DNA of 64,000 nt from Streptomyces sp. S.PB5. GTDB lineage: Bacteria > Actinomycetota > Actinomycetes > Streptomycetales > Streptomycetaceae. A program made the translations under genes and the position numbers. Location of the stretch: contig NZ_JAQMWP010000019.1 of NCBI RefSeq assembly GCF_030403745.1, positions 62,001-126,000 on the forward strand. Direction: 5' to 3'. The notes below the pieces were generated by a model, which ran no database searches, was not told where the DNA came from, and saw only the letters and a program-made list of their open reading frames with translations. Of the stretch, positions 57,400 through 64,000 are shown piece after piece (position 1 is the first letter of the stretch; every line of letters begins with the position of its first letter).

Positions 57400-57538
57400 G
57401 GAGATGTGCTCCTCGTCTGGGACTCGCTGACGTACGGCGTAGACAGCTTGTCAGCAATTGCTACCGACGGGTAGCCCCGGGTGCGTCACGTTCCGAAACC
57501 GCCTGGACACCACCGGGCGGGTCGGATGGGATGGAGCC

Positions 57539-58423
57539 GTGACCACCGACACCCTGACCGACGAATTCGAAGAGCACCGTCCCGTCCTGCTGGGCGTCGC
57601 CTACCGCATGCTCGGGCGGGTGGCCGACGCCGAGGACGTGGTTCAGGAGGCATGGCTGCGCTGGTCCGGCGCCGACCGGAGCGAGGTGCGCGAACCGCGC
57701 GGCTACCTGGTGCGCATCACGACCCGCCTCGCCATCGACCGGCTGCGCCAGGTCAAGGCGCGCAACGAGGCGTACGTCGGCCCCTGGCTCCCGGAACCGT
57801 ACGTCACCGACTTCGGGGACGCCGTCCCGGACACCGCGGAGCGCGCCGTGCTCGCCGACTCCGTCTCCCTCGCCGTCCTTGTCGTCCTGGAGTCCCTGTC
57901 GCCCCTGGAGCGGGCGGTGTTCGTGCTCAGGGAGGCCTTCGGTTATCCCTTCGCGGACATCGCCGCCATGCTCGACCGCGGCGAGGCGGCGGTGCGCCAG
58001 CTCGCCGGACGCGCGCGCAGGCACGTCGAGGAACGCAAGCCCCGCTACGAGGTCGACCCCGCCCAGCGCAAGGACCTGACAGAACGTTTCCTCGCCGCCG
58101 CCGAGGGAGGCGACCTGGAGGCCCTCATGGCGATGCTGGCCCCGGACGTCCGCCTGGTCGGCGACAGCGGCGGCAAGTCCCGGGCGCCGCTGCGGGTCCT
58201 GGAGACGGCCGACCACGTGGGCCGCTTCATGGTCGGCGTCGCGCAGAAGGGCGTCGAGGACATGTCCTACCGGTTCCTGGAGCTCAACGGCGGTCCCGCG
58301 ATCCTGGTCCTGTCGGGCGGCAAGCCCGACTCGGTCATCCAGGTCGACATCGCCGACGGCCGGATCCAGTCGGTCTACATCGTCCGCAACCCCGACAAGC
58401 TGTTGTCCCTGGCCGTGCAGTAG
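57539..58423 (+). CDS. ECF41 group RNA polymerase sigma factor with SnoaL-like domain
   Basis: 294 residues from GTG 57539. Sigma region 2 (RPVLLGVAYRMLGRVADAEDVVQEAWLRW, ~14-42) and region 4 (LSPLERAVFVLREAFGYPFADIAAMLDRGEAAVRQLAGRARRHV, ~120-163) are followed by a SnoaL/NTF2-like C-terminal domain. The three ECF41 hallmarks are visible: WLPEP (83-87) in the linker, a DGGGK-like DSGGK (209-213), and NPDKL (284-288). In this group the C-terminal domain replaces a separate anti-sigma factor. Divergent from a hydrolase gene. Regulon unknown. Confidence 0.93.
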   Translation: MTTDTLTDEFEEHRPVLLGVAYRMLGRVADAEDVVQEAWLRWSGADRSEVREPRGYLVRITTRLAIDRLRQVKARNEAYVGPWLPEPYVTDFGDAVPDTAERAVLADSVSLAVLVVLESLSPLERAVFVLREAFGYPFADIAAMLDRGEAAVRQLAGRARRHVEERKPRYEVDPAQRKDLTERFLAAAEGGDLEALMAMLAPDVRLVGDSGGKSRAPLRVLETADHVGRFMVGVAQKGVEDMSYRFLELNGGPAILVLSGGKPDSVIQVDIADGRIQSVYIVRNPDKLLSLAVQ

Positions 58424-58443
58424 ACCGGGCAGGCACCGGCACG

Positions 58444-58470
58444 AAGCCCCCGTCCCGCGACGGGGGCTTT
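58444..58470 (+). terminator. Intrinsic terminator after the ECF41 gene
   Basis: AAGCCCCCGTC-CCGC-GACGGGGGCTT followed by T: 11-bp perfect stem, 4-base loop, 20 bases after the stop codon. Confidence 0.85.
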
Positions 58471-58557
58471 GCCGTCGTGTCACGCACATGGCCTCGTGCG
58501 AACGCCTCATGAACGCTCTGCGGCACCCGCCCTGTGCGTTCCCCAAGGGATCGAGGA

Positions 58558-58592
58558 TTGGTCTTGACCAAGGGTGGGGGCCGTCCTATGGT
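58558..58592 (+). promoter_or_regulatory. Promoter with a dre-like operator over the -35 box
   Basis: TTGACC (58564-58569), 17 bases, TATGGT (58587-58592) is a good vegetative promoter for the GntR gene. The perfect inverted repeat TTGGTC-TT-GACCAA (58558-58571) covers the -35 box and differs at one position from the core TGGTCTAGACCA bound by the GntR/HutC regulator DasR. Autorepression by the adjacent GntR protein is the likely use; binding by DasR is the alternative. Confidence 0.6.
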
Positions 58593-58668
58593 CGCAGAGA
58601 AGTGAAACAACCTTTAATAAACAAGGGCGCTAAAACGCCGCCGGGCCACGGCGATTGCGGAGGACAGG

Positions 58669-59430
58669 GTGGGGACCACGCAGCTGGAATCGGTGCCGGA
58701 GCCGAAGTACTGGCACCTCAAGACCGTGCTCACCGAAGCACTGGACTCCGAGTTCTCGGTGGGTGAGATCCTGCCCAACGAGCGCGATCTCGCCGCCCGG
58801 TTCGGCGTCGCTCGCGCCACGCTCCGCCAGGCCCTCGAACAGCTGGAGCTGGAAGGCCGCCTCCAGCGCCGTCGCGGGGTCGGCACGACCGTTGCCCCGC
58901 CCCGCGTGGGCGTCGCCGTCGGCACCGAGCAGCACATCTGGCCGGGCACGGCCACGGACGCCTGGCAGCCCGTGGACAGCACGGTGGAGGCCCCGTCGGC
59001 GGCCGTCGCCGCGGCGCTGGAAATCGGCCACGACCAGTCCGTGCACATCGTGCGCCGGTCCCGTATGACGCACGGCCAGCCCGTCGCCGCGGAGCTCCTC
59101 TACATCCCCGAGGCCTCGGTTCCCGAGCTCTCCGCCATAGACGCCCCGTCCGGACCGGCACGCGCGCGTGCCGTGCTGCGCGAACTGCAGCGCCTGGAAC
59201 TGGAGGGTCAGGACAGCGCCGTCGAGCTGGGCTCGGCCCGCGCGGACGACGCCAAGCAGCTGGACCGGCTTCCGGGCGCGCCCGTCCTCGTCGTGACGAC
59301 CCGTTTCTTCGCCGAGGGCCGCACCGCCGCGCTCTCCGTCGCCACCTACCGCGCCGACACCTGCCGGCTGACCTTCGGCGACTCCGGCGGCGTGGAGATC
59401 CATCAGGACCCGGAACGCCGCGCGTCCTGA
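58669..59430 (+). CDS. GntR/HutC family regulator (UTRA domain)
   Basis: 253 residues from GTG 58669 with GGAGG 5 bases upstream. The winged helix (~12-75) reads KYWHLKTVLTEALDSEFSVGEILPNERDLAARFGVARATLRQALEQLELEGRLQRRRGVGTTVAPP. It is followed by a UTRA-type ligand domain (~90-245) with VHIVRRSRMTHGQPVAAELLYIP and VLVVTTRFFAEGRTAALSVATYRADTCRLTF. The ligand is probably a sugar phosphate or amino sugar, by analogy to HutC/DasR relatives. It is not DasR itself. A dre-like palindrome overlaps its own -35 box. Confidence 0.93.
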   Translation: MGTTQLESVPEPKYWHLKTVLTEALDSEFSVGEILPNERDLAARFGVARATLRQALEQLELEGRLQRRRGVGTTVAPPRVGVAVGTEQHIWPGTATDAWQPVDSTVEAPSAAVAAALEIGHDQSVHIVRRSRMTHGQPVAAELLYIPEASVPELSAIDAPSGPARARAVLRELQRLELEGQDSAVELGSARADDAKQLDRLPGAPVLVVTTRFFAEGRTAALSVATYRADTCRLTFGDSGGVEIHQDPERRAS

Positions 59431-59443
59431 CCGTCGTAGCGCC

Positions 59444-59486
59444 GAACGTCTGGTGCCCCGGAGCAACTCCGGGGCACCAGACGTTC
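59444..59486. terminator. Bidirectional terminator between GntR and ROK genes
   Basis: GAACGTCTGGTGCCCCGGAG (59444-59463), loop CAA, CTCCGGGGCACCAGACGTTC (59467-59486): a perfect 20-bp stem between two convergent genes. Confidence 0.9.
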
Positions 59487-59533
59487 TTCGAGCACCAGGG
59501 GCAACAAGCGCCTCTCCAGCAACAGCGGCCCCG

Positions 59534-60691
59534 TCAGCGTCGTGCCGTCACCGTGCCCTCGACGGCGAACAGCTGCTCCTCCACATGGTCCAGGGCCAGC
59601 CGCAGCGCACCCGTCGCCACGGCGGCCTCGCCGAGCAGCGACAGGGTCACCTTCGGCGGCCGCAGACAGTAGCGCGCCAACTCGCGGCGCAGCGGCTCCA
59701 GTACGTCGTCGAGGCCGGTCGCCCAGCCGCCGATGACGACCAGTTCCGGGTCGAGGGCGAGCGCGAGGGCGGCCACGTCGTGGACGAGCCGCTGGATGAA
59801 GCGGTCGACGGCCGCGCGGGCCCGCTGGTCGCCCTCGCGCGCCTGCGCGAAGACCTCGGCGACCGCCTGTTCGTCGAGGGGATGCAGCGGCTCGTCCGTG
59901 GTGGACAGCAGCTTCTCCGGCGTCACCTCGCGCCCGAGCAGATGCAGCGCACCGATCTCACCGGCCGCGCCCCCGTAACCCCGGTGCAGCCGCCCGCCGA
60001 TCAGGGAGCCCGCGCCCGGGCTCAGTCCGGCCAGCACGAACACGACGTCGTCGGACTCGGTGGCGGCGCCCTTCCAGTGCTCGGCGACCGCCGCGGCGTT
60101 GGCGTCGTTCTCGACCAGGACCGGGCACTTGAAGGAACGGCTCAGCCGCTCGCCCAGCCGCAGCCCCGTCCACTCGGGAAGCGCGGCGCACAGCCGTACC
60201 GTGCCGTCCGCCTCGACGATCCCCGGCGAGGCGACCCCCACCGCCCGCAGCGAATCGCGCGAGACCCCGGCCCGGCGCAGCAGCTCGGCGACCGCGGTCC
60301 GCAGCCGCTCCAGGCGCTCGTCGGCCGGCGCCGACTCGTCGACGTCCTTGGCCACGGCACCGAGCACCCGCCCGTCCAGATCGGCGAGCAGCGCCGCCAC
60401 CCGGTGCGACCCGATGTCGAGCCCCAGCAGATGCCCCGCCTCGGCCCGGAACCGGAACCGCCGGGCCGGCCGCCCCTGCCGCCTCACGACACTCTCGTCG
60501 GCCGCCTTCTCGACGACGTAGCCCGCCTCGATGAGCCCCTCGACCACACCCTCGACGGTCGGCCGGGACAGGCCGGTCACCCGAGTGATCTCGGTCAGCG
60601 TCGCGCAGTCCGTGGCGCGCAGCGCGTGCAGCACCACCGCGGAATTGATCCTTCGCAGCAGCGAGGGATCCCCGCCGGTCAGCCGCCCCAA
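59534..60691 (-). CDS. ROK family transcriptional regulator/sugar kinase fold
   Basis: 385 residues. The N-terminal winged helix (INSAVVLHALRATDCATLTEITRVTGLSRPTVEGVVEGLIEAGYV, ~15-60) is followed by a ROK ATPase-like domain: LGLDIGSHRVAALLADLDG (phosphate 1), VLVENDANAAAVAEHW (ENDANAAA, catalytic Asp), GAGSLIGGRLHRGYGGAAGEIGAL (GYxGxAGEIG), and VVIGGWATG. The zinc-binding ROK cysteine cluster CxCGxxGC is missing, as in many repressor-type members. Likely a sugar-responsive repressor; convergent with GntR. Confidence 0.93.
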   Translation of the reverse strand: MGRLTGGDPSLLRRINSAVVLHALRATDCATLTEITRVTGLSRPTVEGVVEGLIEAGYVVEKAADESVVRRQGRPARRFRFRAEAGHLLGLDIGSHRVAALLADLDGRVLGAVAKDVDESAPADERLERLRTAVAELLRRAGVSRDSLRAVGVASPGIVEADGTVRLCAALPEWTGLRLGERLSRSFKCPVLVENDANAAAVAEHWKGAATESDDVVFVLAGLSPGAGSLIGGRLHRGYGGAAGEIGALHLLGREVTPEKLLSTTDEPLHPLDEQAVAEVFAQAREGDQRARAAVDRFIQRLVHDVAALALALDPELVVIGGWATGLDDVLEPLRRELARYCLRPPKVTLSLLGEAAVATGALRLALDHVEEQLFAVEGTVTARR

Positions 60692-60803
60692 CGTCCGTCC
60701 TCCCAGCTCGTGCGCGTGTTGGGCGGATCGTACTCGGCGCGGCGGACCCCGGCGAGTGCGGGGACGCGAGAGATCGCCGGACGACCCGGACGACGAGATC
60801 CGG

Positions 60804-61466
60804 TCAGCCGGGCGCCACGAACCCGGACTCGTACGCCGCGATCACCGCCTGTGTGCGATCCCGCGCCCCGAGCTTCGCCAGTACGCCGCTGACGTGCGAC
60901 TTCACGGTCTCCGTCCCGACGACCAGCCGGGCGGCGATCTCCGCGTTCGACAGCCCGCGCGCCATCAGCCGCAGCACCTCCGCCTCCCGGTCGGTCAGCT
61001 GGGCCCGCTCCATCGCCGCCCGGGCCGCACGGTTCCCGCCGCCCTCGCCGTACTCGGCGGCCAGCTGCCGCACCGACGCCGGGAACAGCAGCGACTCGCC
61101 CTCGGCCACCAGCCGCACCGCGTGCACGATCTCCGCCGGCCGGGCCCGCTTCAGCAGAAACCCGTCGGCTCCGGCCCGCAACGCCTCGTACACGTACTCG
61201 TCGTTCTCGAACGTCGTCACCACGAGGATCTTCGGCGGCCCGTCCACCGTCCGCAGCACCGCGCGCGTGGCCTCGATCCCGTCCAGCAGCGGCATCCGTA
61301 CGTCCATGGCGACCACGTCGGGCCGCAGTTGCCGCACCAGCGGGATCACCGCCGCCCCGTCCGCCGCCTCACCGACGACCTCGATGTCGGGCTGCGCCTC
61401 CAACACGGCACGAAGACCCGCGCGTACGAGGGGTTCGTCGTCGACGAGGAGAACGGTGACCGGCAT
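60804..61466 (-). CDS. NarL/LuxR family response regulator
   Basis: 220 residues. Receiver domain with D8/D9-D10 acidic cluster in VTVLLVDDEPLVRAGL, phospho-acceptor Asp55 in VVAMDVRMPLLDG, and the Lys in GFLLKRARPAE. The LuxR-type HTH (~150-210) reads LTDREAEVLRLMARGLSNAEIAARLVVGTETVKSHVSGVLAKLGARDRTQAV. It follows the histidine kinase gene by 14 bases on the same strand. TACGCT 6 bases before its ATG in that gap could give a separate leaderless transcript. Confidence 0.95.
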   Translation of the reverse strand: MPVTVLLVDDEPLVRAGLRAVLEAQPDIEVVGEAADGAAVIPLVRQLRPDVVAMDVRMPLLDGIEATRAVLRTVDGPPKILVVTTFENDEYVYEALRAGADGFLLKRARPAEIVHAVRLVAEGESLLFPASVRQLAAEYGEGGGNRAARAAMERAQLTDREAEVLRLMARGLSNAEIAARLVVGTETVKSHVSGVLAKLGARDRTQAVIAAYESGFVAPG

Positions 61467-61480
61467 CCGGCCAGCGTAGA

Positions 61481-62650
61481 TCAGCGCAGCGGCAGCTCCA
61501 CATGCACCTGCCAGTCACCTTGGTCCGGGCCGGTTCGCGCACGTCCGCCCAGGAGGGCCGCACGCTCGCGTATGCCACGCAGGCCGCTGCCCCGCCCGGG
61601 CCCGGGTATCTGGGCGGTGAGCGGATTGCGCACCTCCAGGGCGAGATTGCCGTCGCCGACCTCGATACGGATCCGCACGGGCACGGCCCCCGCATGCCGC
61701 AGCACATTGGTCAGCGACTCCTGGAGGATGCGATAGCCCTCCCGGGAGACCGGCCCCGGCACGGTGTCCAGCGGCCCCGTCAGGTCGGCGTCGACCTTCG
61801 CGCCCGAGGCGCGCGCCGACTCCAGCAGACGGTCGGCGTCCGTGAGCGTCGGCCGGCTGCTGACCGGCCGCTCGGACTCGCGGAGGATGCCGAGGACCCG
61901 TTCGAGATCCTCCAGCGCGGCCCGCCCCGTCTCCTCGATGGCGCCCAGGGCCCGGTCGGTGAAGGCGGGATCGCCCGCCGCACGCGCGGCACCTGCCTGG
62001 ACCACGGCCACGGTCAGGGCGTGCCCGATGGAGTCATGGAGCTCACGGGCGATGCGGGTGCGCTCCAGAAGCTGCTCGGTGCGCTCCTCCATGGCGGCGA
62101 GGCGCTCGGCGGGGGAGGGACCCAGGAGGCGGTGGGCGAGAGCGGTGATCAGCAGGCCCGGCCCGACCACGAGCGCCCCCACCACGGCCAGCACCGGGGG
62201 GACGAGCAGGGCGTGCCACCAGGCGTGGCCGCCGGGCAGGAACAGCGCGCCTCCGGCCACGTCACGGCCGGACGCGGACAGCGTCAAGTCCACCGCGGCG
62301 ACGAGCAGTCGGACGATGAGCATCGCGGTCAGGCAGCCGATCAGCAGCCGCGCCTCCAACCACACCACGACCCGCCCCCGGTCGCTCCAGGAGGCGGACG
62401 GCGCGACCACGATGTCGGAGCTCCGGCTGTCGTGCCGGTGACCGGTCAGCAGCAGCCTGGCCTGCAGCCCCTCCACGGTGCGCATCGCGGGCACCAGGCC
62501 GGCGGGCACGAGCAGCGCGCCCGCCAGCACCCAGGTCCACCACGCCTCCTCGACGAACAGCCACATCGACGGCCACACGATCGCGATGAACAGATGCAGC
62601 AATCGTGTGTACGTCACCACCCGGCCGAACGGGCGCAGCAAGCGGACCAT
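61481..62650 (-). CDS. Sensor histidine kinase (HisKA_3/NarL type)
   Basis: 389 residues from ATG 62650. Four or more membrane segments fill the first ~185 residues (YTRLLHLFIAIVWPSMWLFV; WWTWVLAGALLVPAGLVPAM; LLIGCLTAMLIVRLLVAAVDL; VLAVVGALVVGPGLLITAL). The dimerisation/phosphotransfer helix has RIARELHDSIGHALTVAVV (His ~210), and the ATPase domain has ILQESLTNVLRHAGAVPV (N box) and GSGLRGIRERAALLGG (G box). Paired with the downstream response regulator and divergent from an ABC exporter, the usual layout of a stress- or antibiotic-responsive detoxification unit. Confidence 0.94.
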   Translation of the reverse strand: MVRLLRPFGRVVTYTRLLHLFIAIVWPSMWLFVEEAWWTWVLAGALLVPAGLVPAMRTVEGLQARLLLTGHRHDSRSSDIVVAPSASWSDRGRVVVWLEARLLIGCLTAMLIVRLLVAAVDLTLSASGRDVAGGALFLPGGHAWWHALLVPPVLAVVGALVVGPGLLITALAHRLLGPSPAERLAAMEERTEQLLERTRIARELHDSIGHALTVAVVQAGAARAAGDPAFTDRALGAIEETGRAALEDLERVLGILRESERPVSSRPTLTDADRLLESARASGAKVDADLTGPLDTVPGPVSREGYRILQESLTNVLRHAGAVPVRIRIEVGDGNLALEVRNPLTAQIPGPGRGSGLRGIRERAALLGGRARTGPDQGDWQVHVELPLR

Positions 62651-62680
62651 CCCGTCATCGTGCCAGCCGCCACTGACAAC

Positions 62681-62728
62681 GGGCCTCCCCCGCACGGGGG
62701 AGACGATCTCCACCCGCGGGGGAGGCCC
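62681..62728. promoter_or_regulatory. Long inverted repeat in the kinase-ABC divergent region
   Basis: GGGCCTCCCCCGC (62681-62693) and GCGGGGGAGGCCC (62716-62728) are perfectly complementary over 13 bp. Nested within is CTCCCCC-GCAC-GGGGGAG. It occupies most of the 108 bases between the kinase and ABC starts, so it is a good candidate for the response regulator's binding site; a hairpin effect on the ABC mRNA is also possible. Confidence 0.55.
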
Positions 62729-62758
62729 CACCCCCGTCCCACCGGCCAGGCTGCTGCC

Positions 62759-63679
62759 ATGACCAGCATCGAAGTCCAGAACCTCACCAAGGAGTTCGGC
62801 ACCCGGCGAGCCGTGGACGACCTCACCTTCACCGTCCGCCCCGGCCGCGTCACCGGCTTCCTCGGCCCCAACGGCGCGGGAAAGTCCACCACCATGCGGC
62901 TCGTCCTCGGCCTGGACCGGCCGACGTCCGGCACCGCCACGCTCGGCGGCCGCGCCTACGCAACGCTCGGCGAACCCCTGCGGCAGGTGGGCGCCCTTCT
63001 CGATGCACAGGCCGCGCACGGCTCCCGAACCGGCCGCAACCACCTGCGCACGCTGGCCGTGAGCAACCGCATCCCCGACCGCCGGGTCGACGAGGTGCTG
63101 GAGGAAACCGGCCTGGCGTCGGTGGCGGGCCGCCGGGTGAAGACGTACTCCCTGGGCATGCGCCAACGGCTCGGCATCGCGGCCGCGCTGCTCGGCGACC
63201 CCGGGGTGGTCATGCTCGACGAACCCTCCAACGGCCTCGACCCCGAAGGCATCATCTGGATCCGCGAGCTGCTGCGCCGGCTCGCGGCGGAGGGGCGCAC
63301 GGTGCTGGTCTCCAGCCACCTCATGAGCGAGACCGCGTCCTTCGCCGACCACCTCGTGGTCCTCGGCAAGGGGCGGCTCCTGGCCGACACCCCGATGCGG
63401 GAGTTCATCCACGCACGCGTGCAACCGGCCGTACGCATCCGCACCACGGACCCGACCGGCCTCAAGGCGACCCTCGCCCGGCACGGCCACGACGTCGCCG
63501 AGCACGTGGACGGGCACTGGACCGTGCACCACGCGCGCGTGGACGAGATCGGCCGCATCGCGTCCGCCGCCGGCGTCCCGATCCTCGAACTCGCCGCAGA
63601 GGAGGGCACCTTGGAGCAGGCCTATCTGGATCTGACCGCCACCGAGACCGAGTTCACCGCACAGCCGCAGGAGGCCTGA
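62759..63679 (+). CDS. ABC transporter ATP-binding protein
   Basis: 306 residues. Walker A GFLGPNGAGKSTTMR (~35-49), Q-loop near GALLDAQAAHG, signature KTYSLGMRQRLGIAAALLGDP, Walker B GVVMLDEPSNGLD, and H-loop VLVSSHLMSETAS are all present. The C-terminal ~80 residues form the DUF4162-like accessory part. This is the DrrA-type ATPase of drug and lipid exporters. Its stop is 1 base before the permease start, and it faces away from the two-component system. Confidence 0.95.
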   Translation: MTSIEVQNLTKEFGTRRAVDDLTFTVRPGRVTGFLGPNGAGKSTTMRLVLGLDRPTSGTATLGGRAYATLGEPLRQVGALLDAQAAHGSRTGRNHLRTLAVSNRIPDRRVDEVLEETGLASVAGRRVKTYSLGMRQRLGIAAALLGDPGVVMLDEPSNGLDPEGIIWIRELLRRLAAEGRTVLVSSHLMSETASFADHLVVLGKGRLLADTPMREFIHARVQPAVRIRTTDPTGLKATLARHGHDVAEHVDGHWTVHHARVDEIGRIASAAGVPILELAAEEGTLEQAYLDLTATETEFTAQPQEA

Positions 63680-63680
63680 C

Positions 63681-64000
63681 ATGTCGTTCGTACACCGGCG
63701 AGTACCCGTGCTCCACTCCGAGTGGCTGAAGATCCGTACGCTGCGGTCCCTTCTCGGGGCGCTGCTGGCGCTGTTCGGGGCCACCACCGCCTTCTCCGCG
63801 CTCGCCGGCGTCTCGGAGACGTCCGACCCGGAGTTCGATCCGCTGTTCACGGCACTGTCCGGAGTCACACCCGGTCAGATCGCCGCGATCGCCTTCGGCG
63901 CGATGGCCGTGTCCTCGGAGTTCCACGGGGGTGGACTCCGGGTGTCGCTGGCCGCGGTCCCGCAGCGCGGCCGGTGGTTCGCGGCCAAGGCGGCCGCCAT
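63681..64000 (+). CDS. ABC transporter permease, N-terminal part (cut by window end)
   Basis: The first 106 residues are visible, starting at ATG 63681. A short cytoplasmic stretch with HSEWLKIRTLRS (typical of ABC-2 permeases) leads into a membrane helix (LLGALLALFGATTAFSALAG), an outside loop rich in Asp/Ser/Thr, then a second helix (GQIAAIAFGAMAVSSEFHGGGLR) with the family's F/Y-x-x-G-T/G-L pattern. The rest lies beyond the window. Confidence 0.9.
   Translation, partial: MSFVHRRVPVLHSEWLKIRTLRSLLGALLALFGATTAFSALAGVSETSDPEFDPLFTALSGVTPGQIAAIAFGAMAVSSEFHGGGLRVSLAAVPQRGRWFAAKAAA

Noticed and set aside
58669..59430. Identification of this GntR regulator as DasR
   Set aside because: Its sequence outside the winged helix does not match DasR as I know it; only the operator resembles a dre site.
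1..64000. A biosynthetic gene cluster or prophage
   Set aside because: No PKS, NRPS, terpene synthase, integrase, phage structural or transposase gene is visible anywhere in the window.

Overview
This window is chromosomal DNA from a Streptomyces or a very close relative. The whole stretch is GC-rich, with coding sequence heavily biased to G or C at the third codon position. It has frequent GTG starts, GTGA/ATGA overlaps inside operons, long GC hairpin terminators, and gene families typical of the genus: tuf3, an ECF41 sigma factor, a GntR/UTRA regulator, an ROK protein, and an ECF-like zinc-finger/ricin membrane protein. I see no rRNA, tRNA, CRISPR array, insertion sequence, integrase or large biosynthetic cluster. 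It reads as ordinary chromosome with many small operons.

Layout. 1-2.5 kb: SRPBCC fragment, a TPR-like protein running into an overlapping conserved hypothetical, and a small conserved protein. 2.5-6.5 kb: uppP, then a three-gene translationally coupled operon (Gfo/Idh/MocA oxidoreductase, PmoA/DUF6807 protein, cupin) behind a LacI-type palindrome. 6.5-14.4 kb: hydrolase, HxlR regulator divergent from a thiolase, VTT membrane protein divergent from an AlkD-like repair protein, structured leader plus tuf3, spermidine-synthase-like protein, MFS exporter. 14.4-18.4 kb: proline-rich lipid-facing protein with a truncated tandem paralogue, PaaI thioesterase, and the sigma-like/zinc-finger/TM/ricin protein. 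18.4-24.7 kb: exported GH3 glycosidase coupled to an exported carboxylesterase, DedA protein, gamma-carbonic anhydrase, hexapeptide acyltransferase. 24.7-33.2 kb: EamA/XRE-cupin pair, YbaK, CDF/ArsR metal pair, PobA, CoA-binding protein, YitT/Lrp pair, and an operon of CysRS-like protein, SixA and DUF6210. 33.2-40.1 kb: APC transporter, IMPACT protein, sbcD-sbcC. 40.1-48 kb: Lrp/rhodanese pair, orphan Imm21, SDR, DUF885 peptidase, Lrp/PLP-lyase pair, ACT-GNAT protein. 48-54 kb: DUF6493-like/SWIM two-gene unit and PhoD. 54-64 kb: MocR/EamA pair, hydrolase, ECF41, GntR, ROK, and a two-component system divergent from an ABC exporter cut by the window end.

Recurring theme: divergent regulator/target pairs (HxlR/thiolase, XRE/EamA, ArsR/CDF, Lrp/YitT, Lrp/rhodanese, Lrp/PLP-lyase, MocR/EamA, TCS/ABC), several with visible palindromes or direct repeats between them. 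A second theme is that at least a dozen genes have a TANNNT-like -10 hexamer 6-7 bases before the start codon and no Shine-Dalgarno, the signature of leaderless mRNAs. The most unusual things are the ECF-like/zinc-finger/ricin fusion, the SWIM-DUF6493 pair, the structured tuf3 leader, the Gfo-PmoA-cupin operon, and several gene ends remodelled by deletion, frameshift or repeat insertion.
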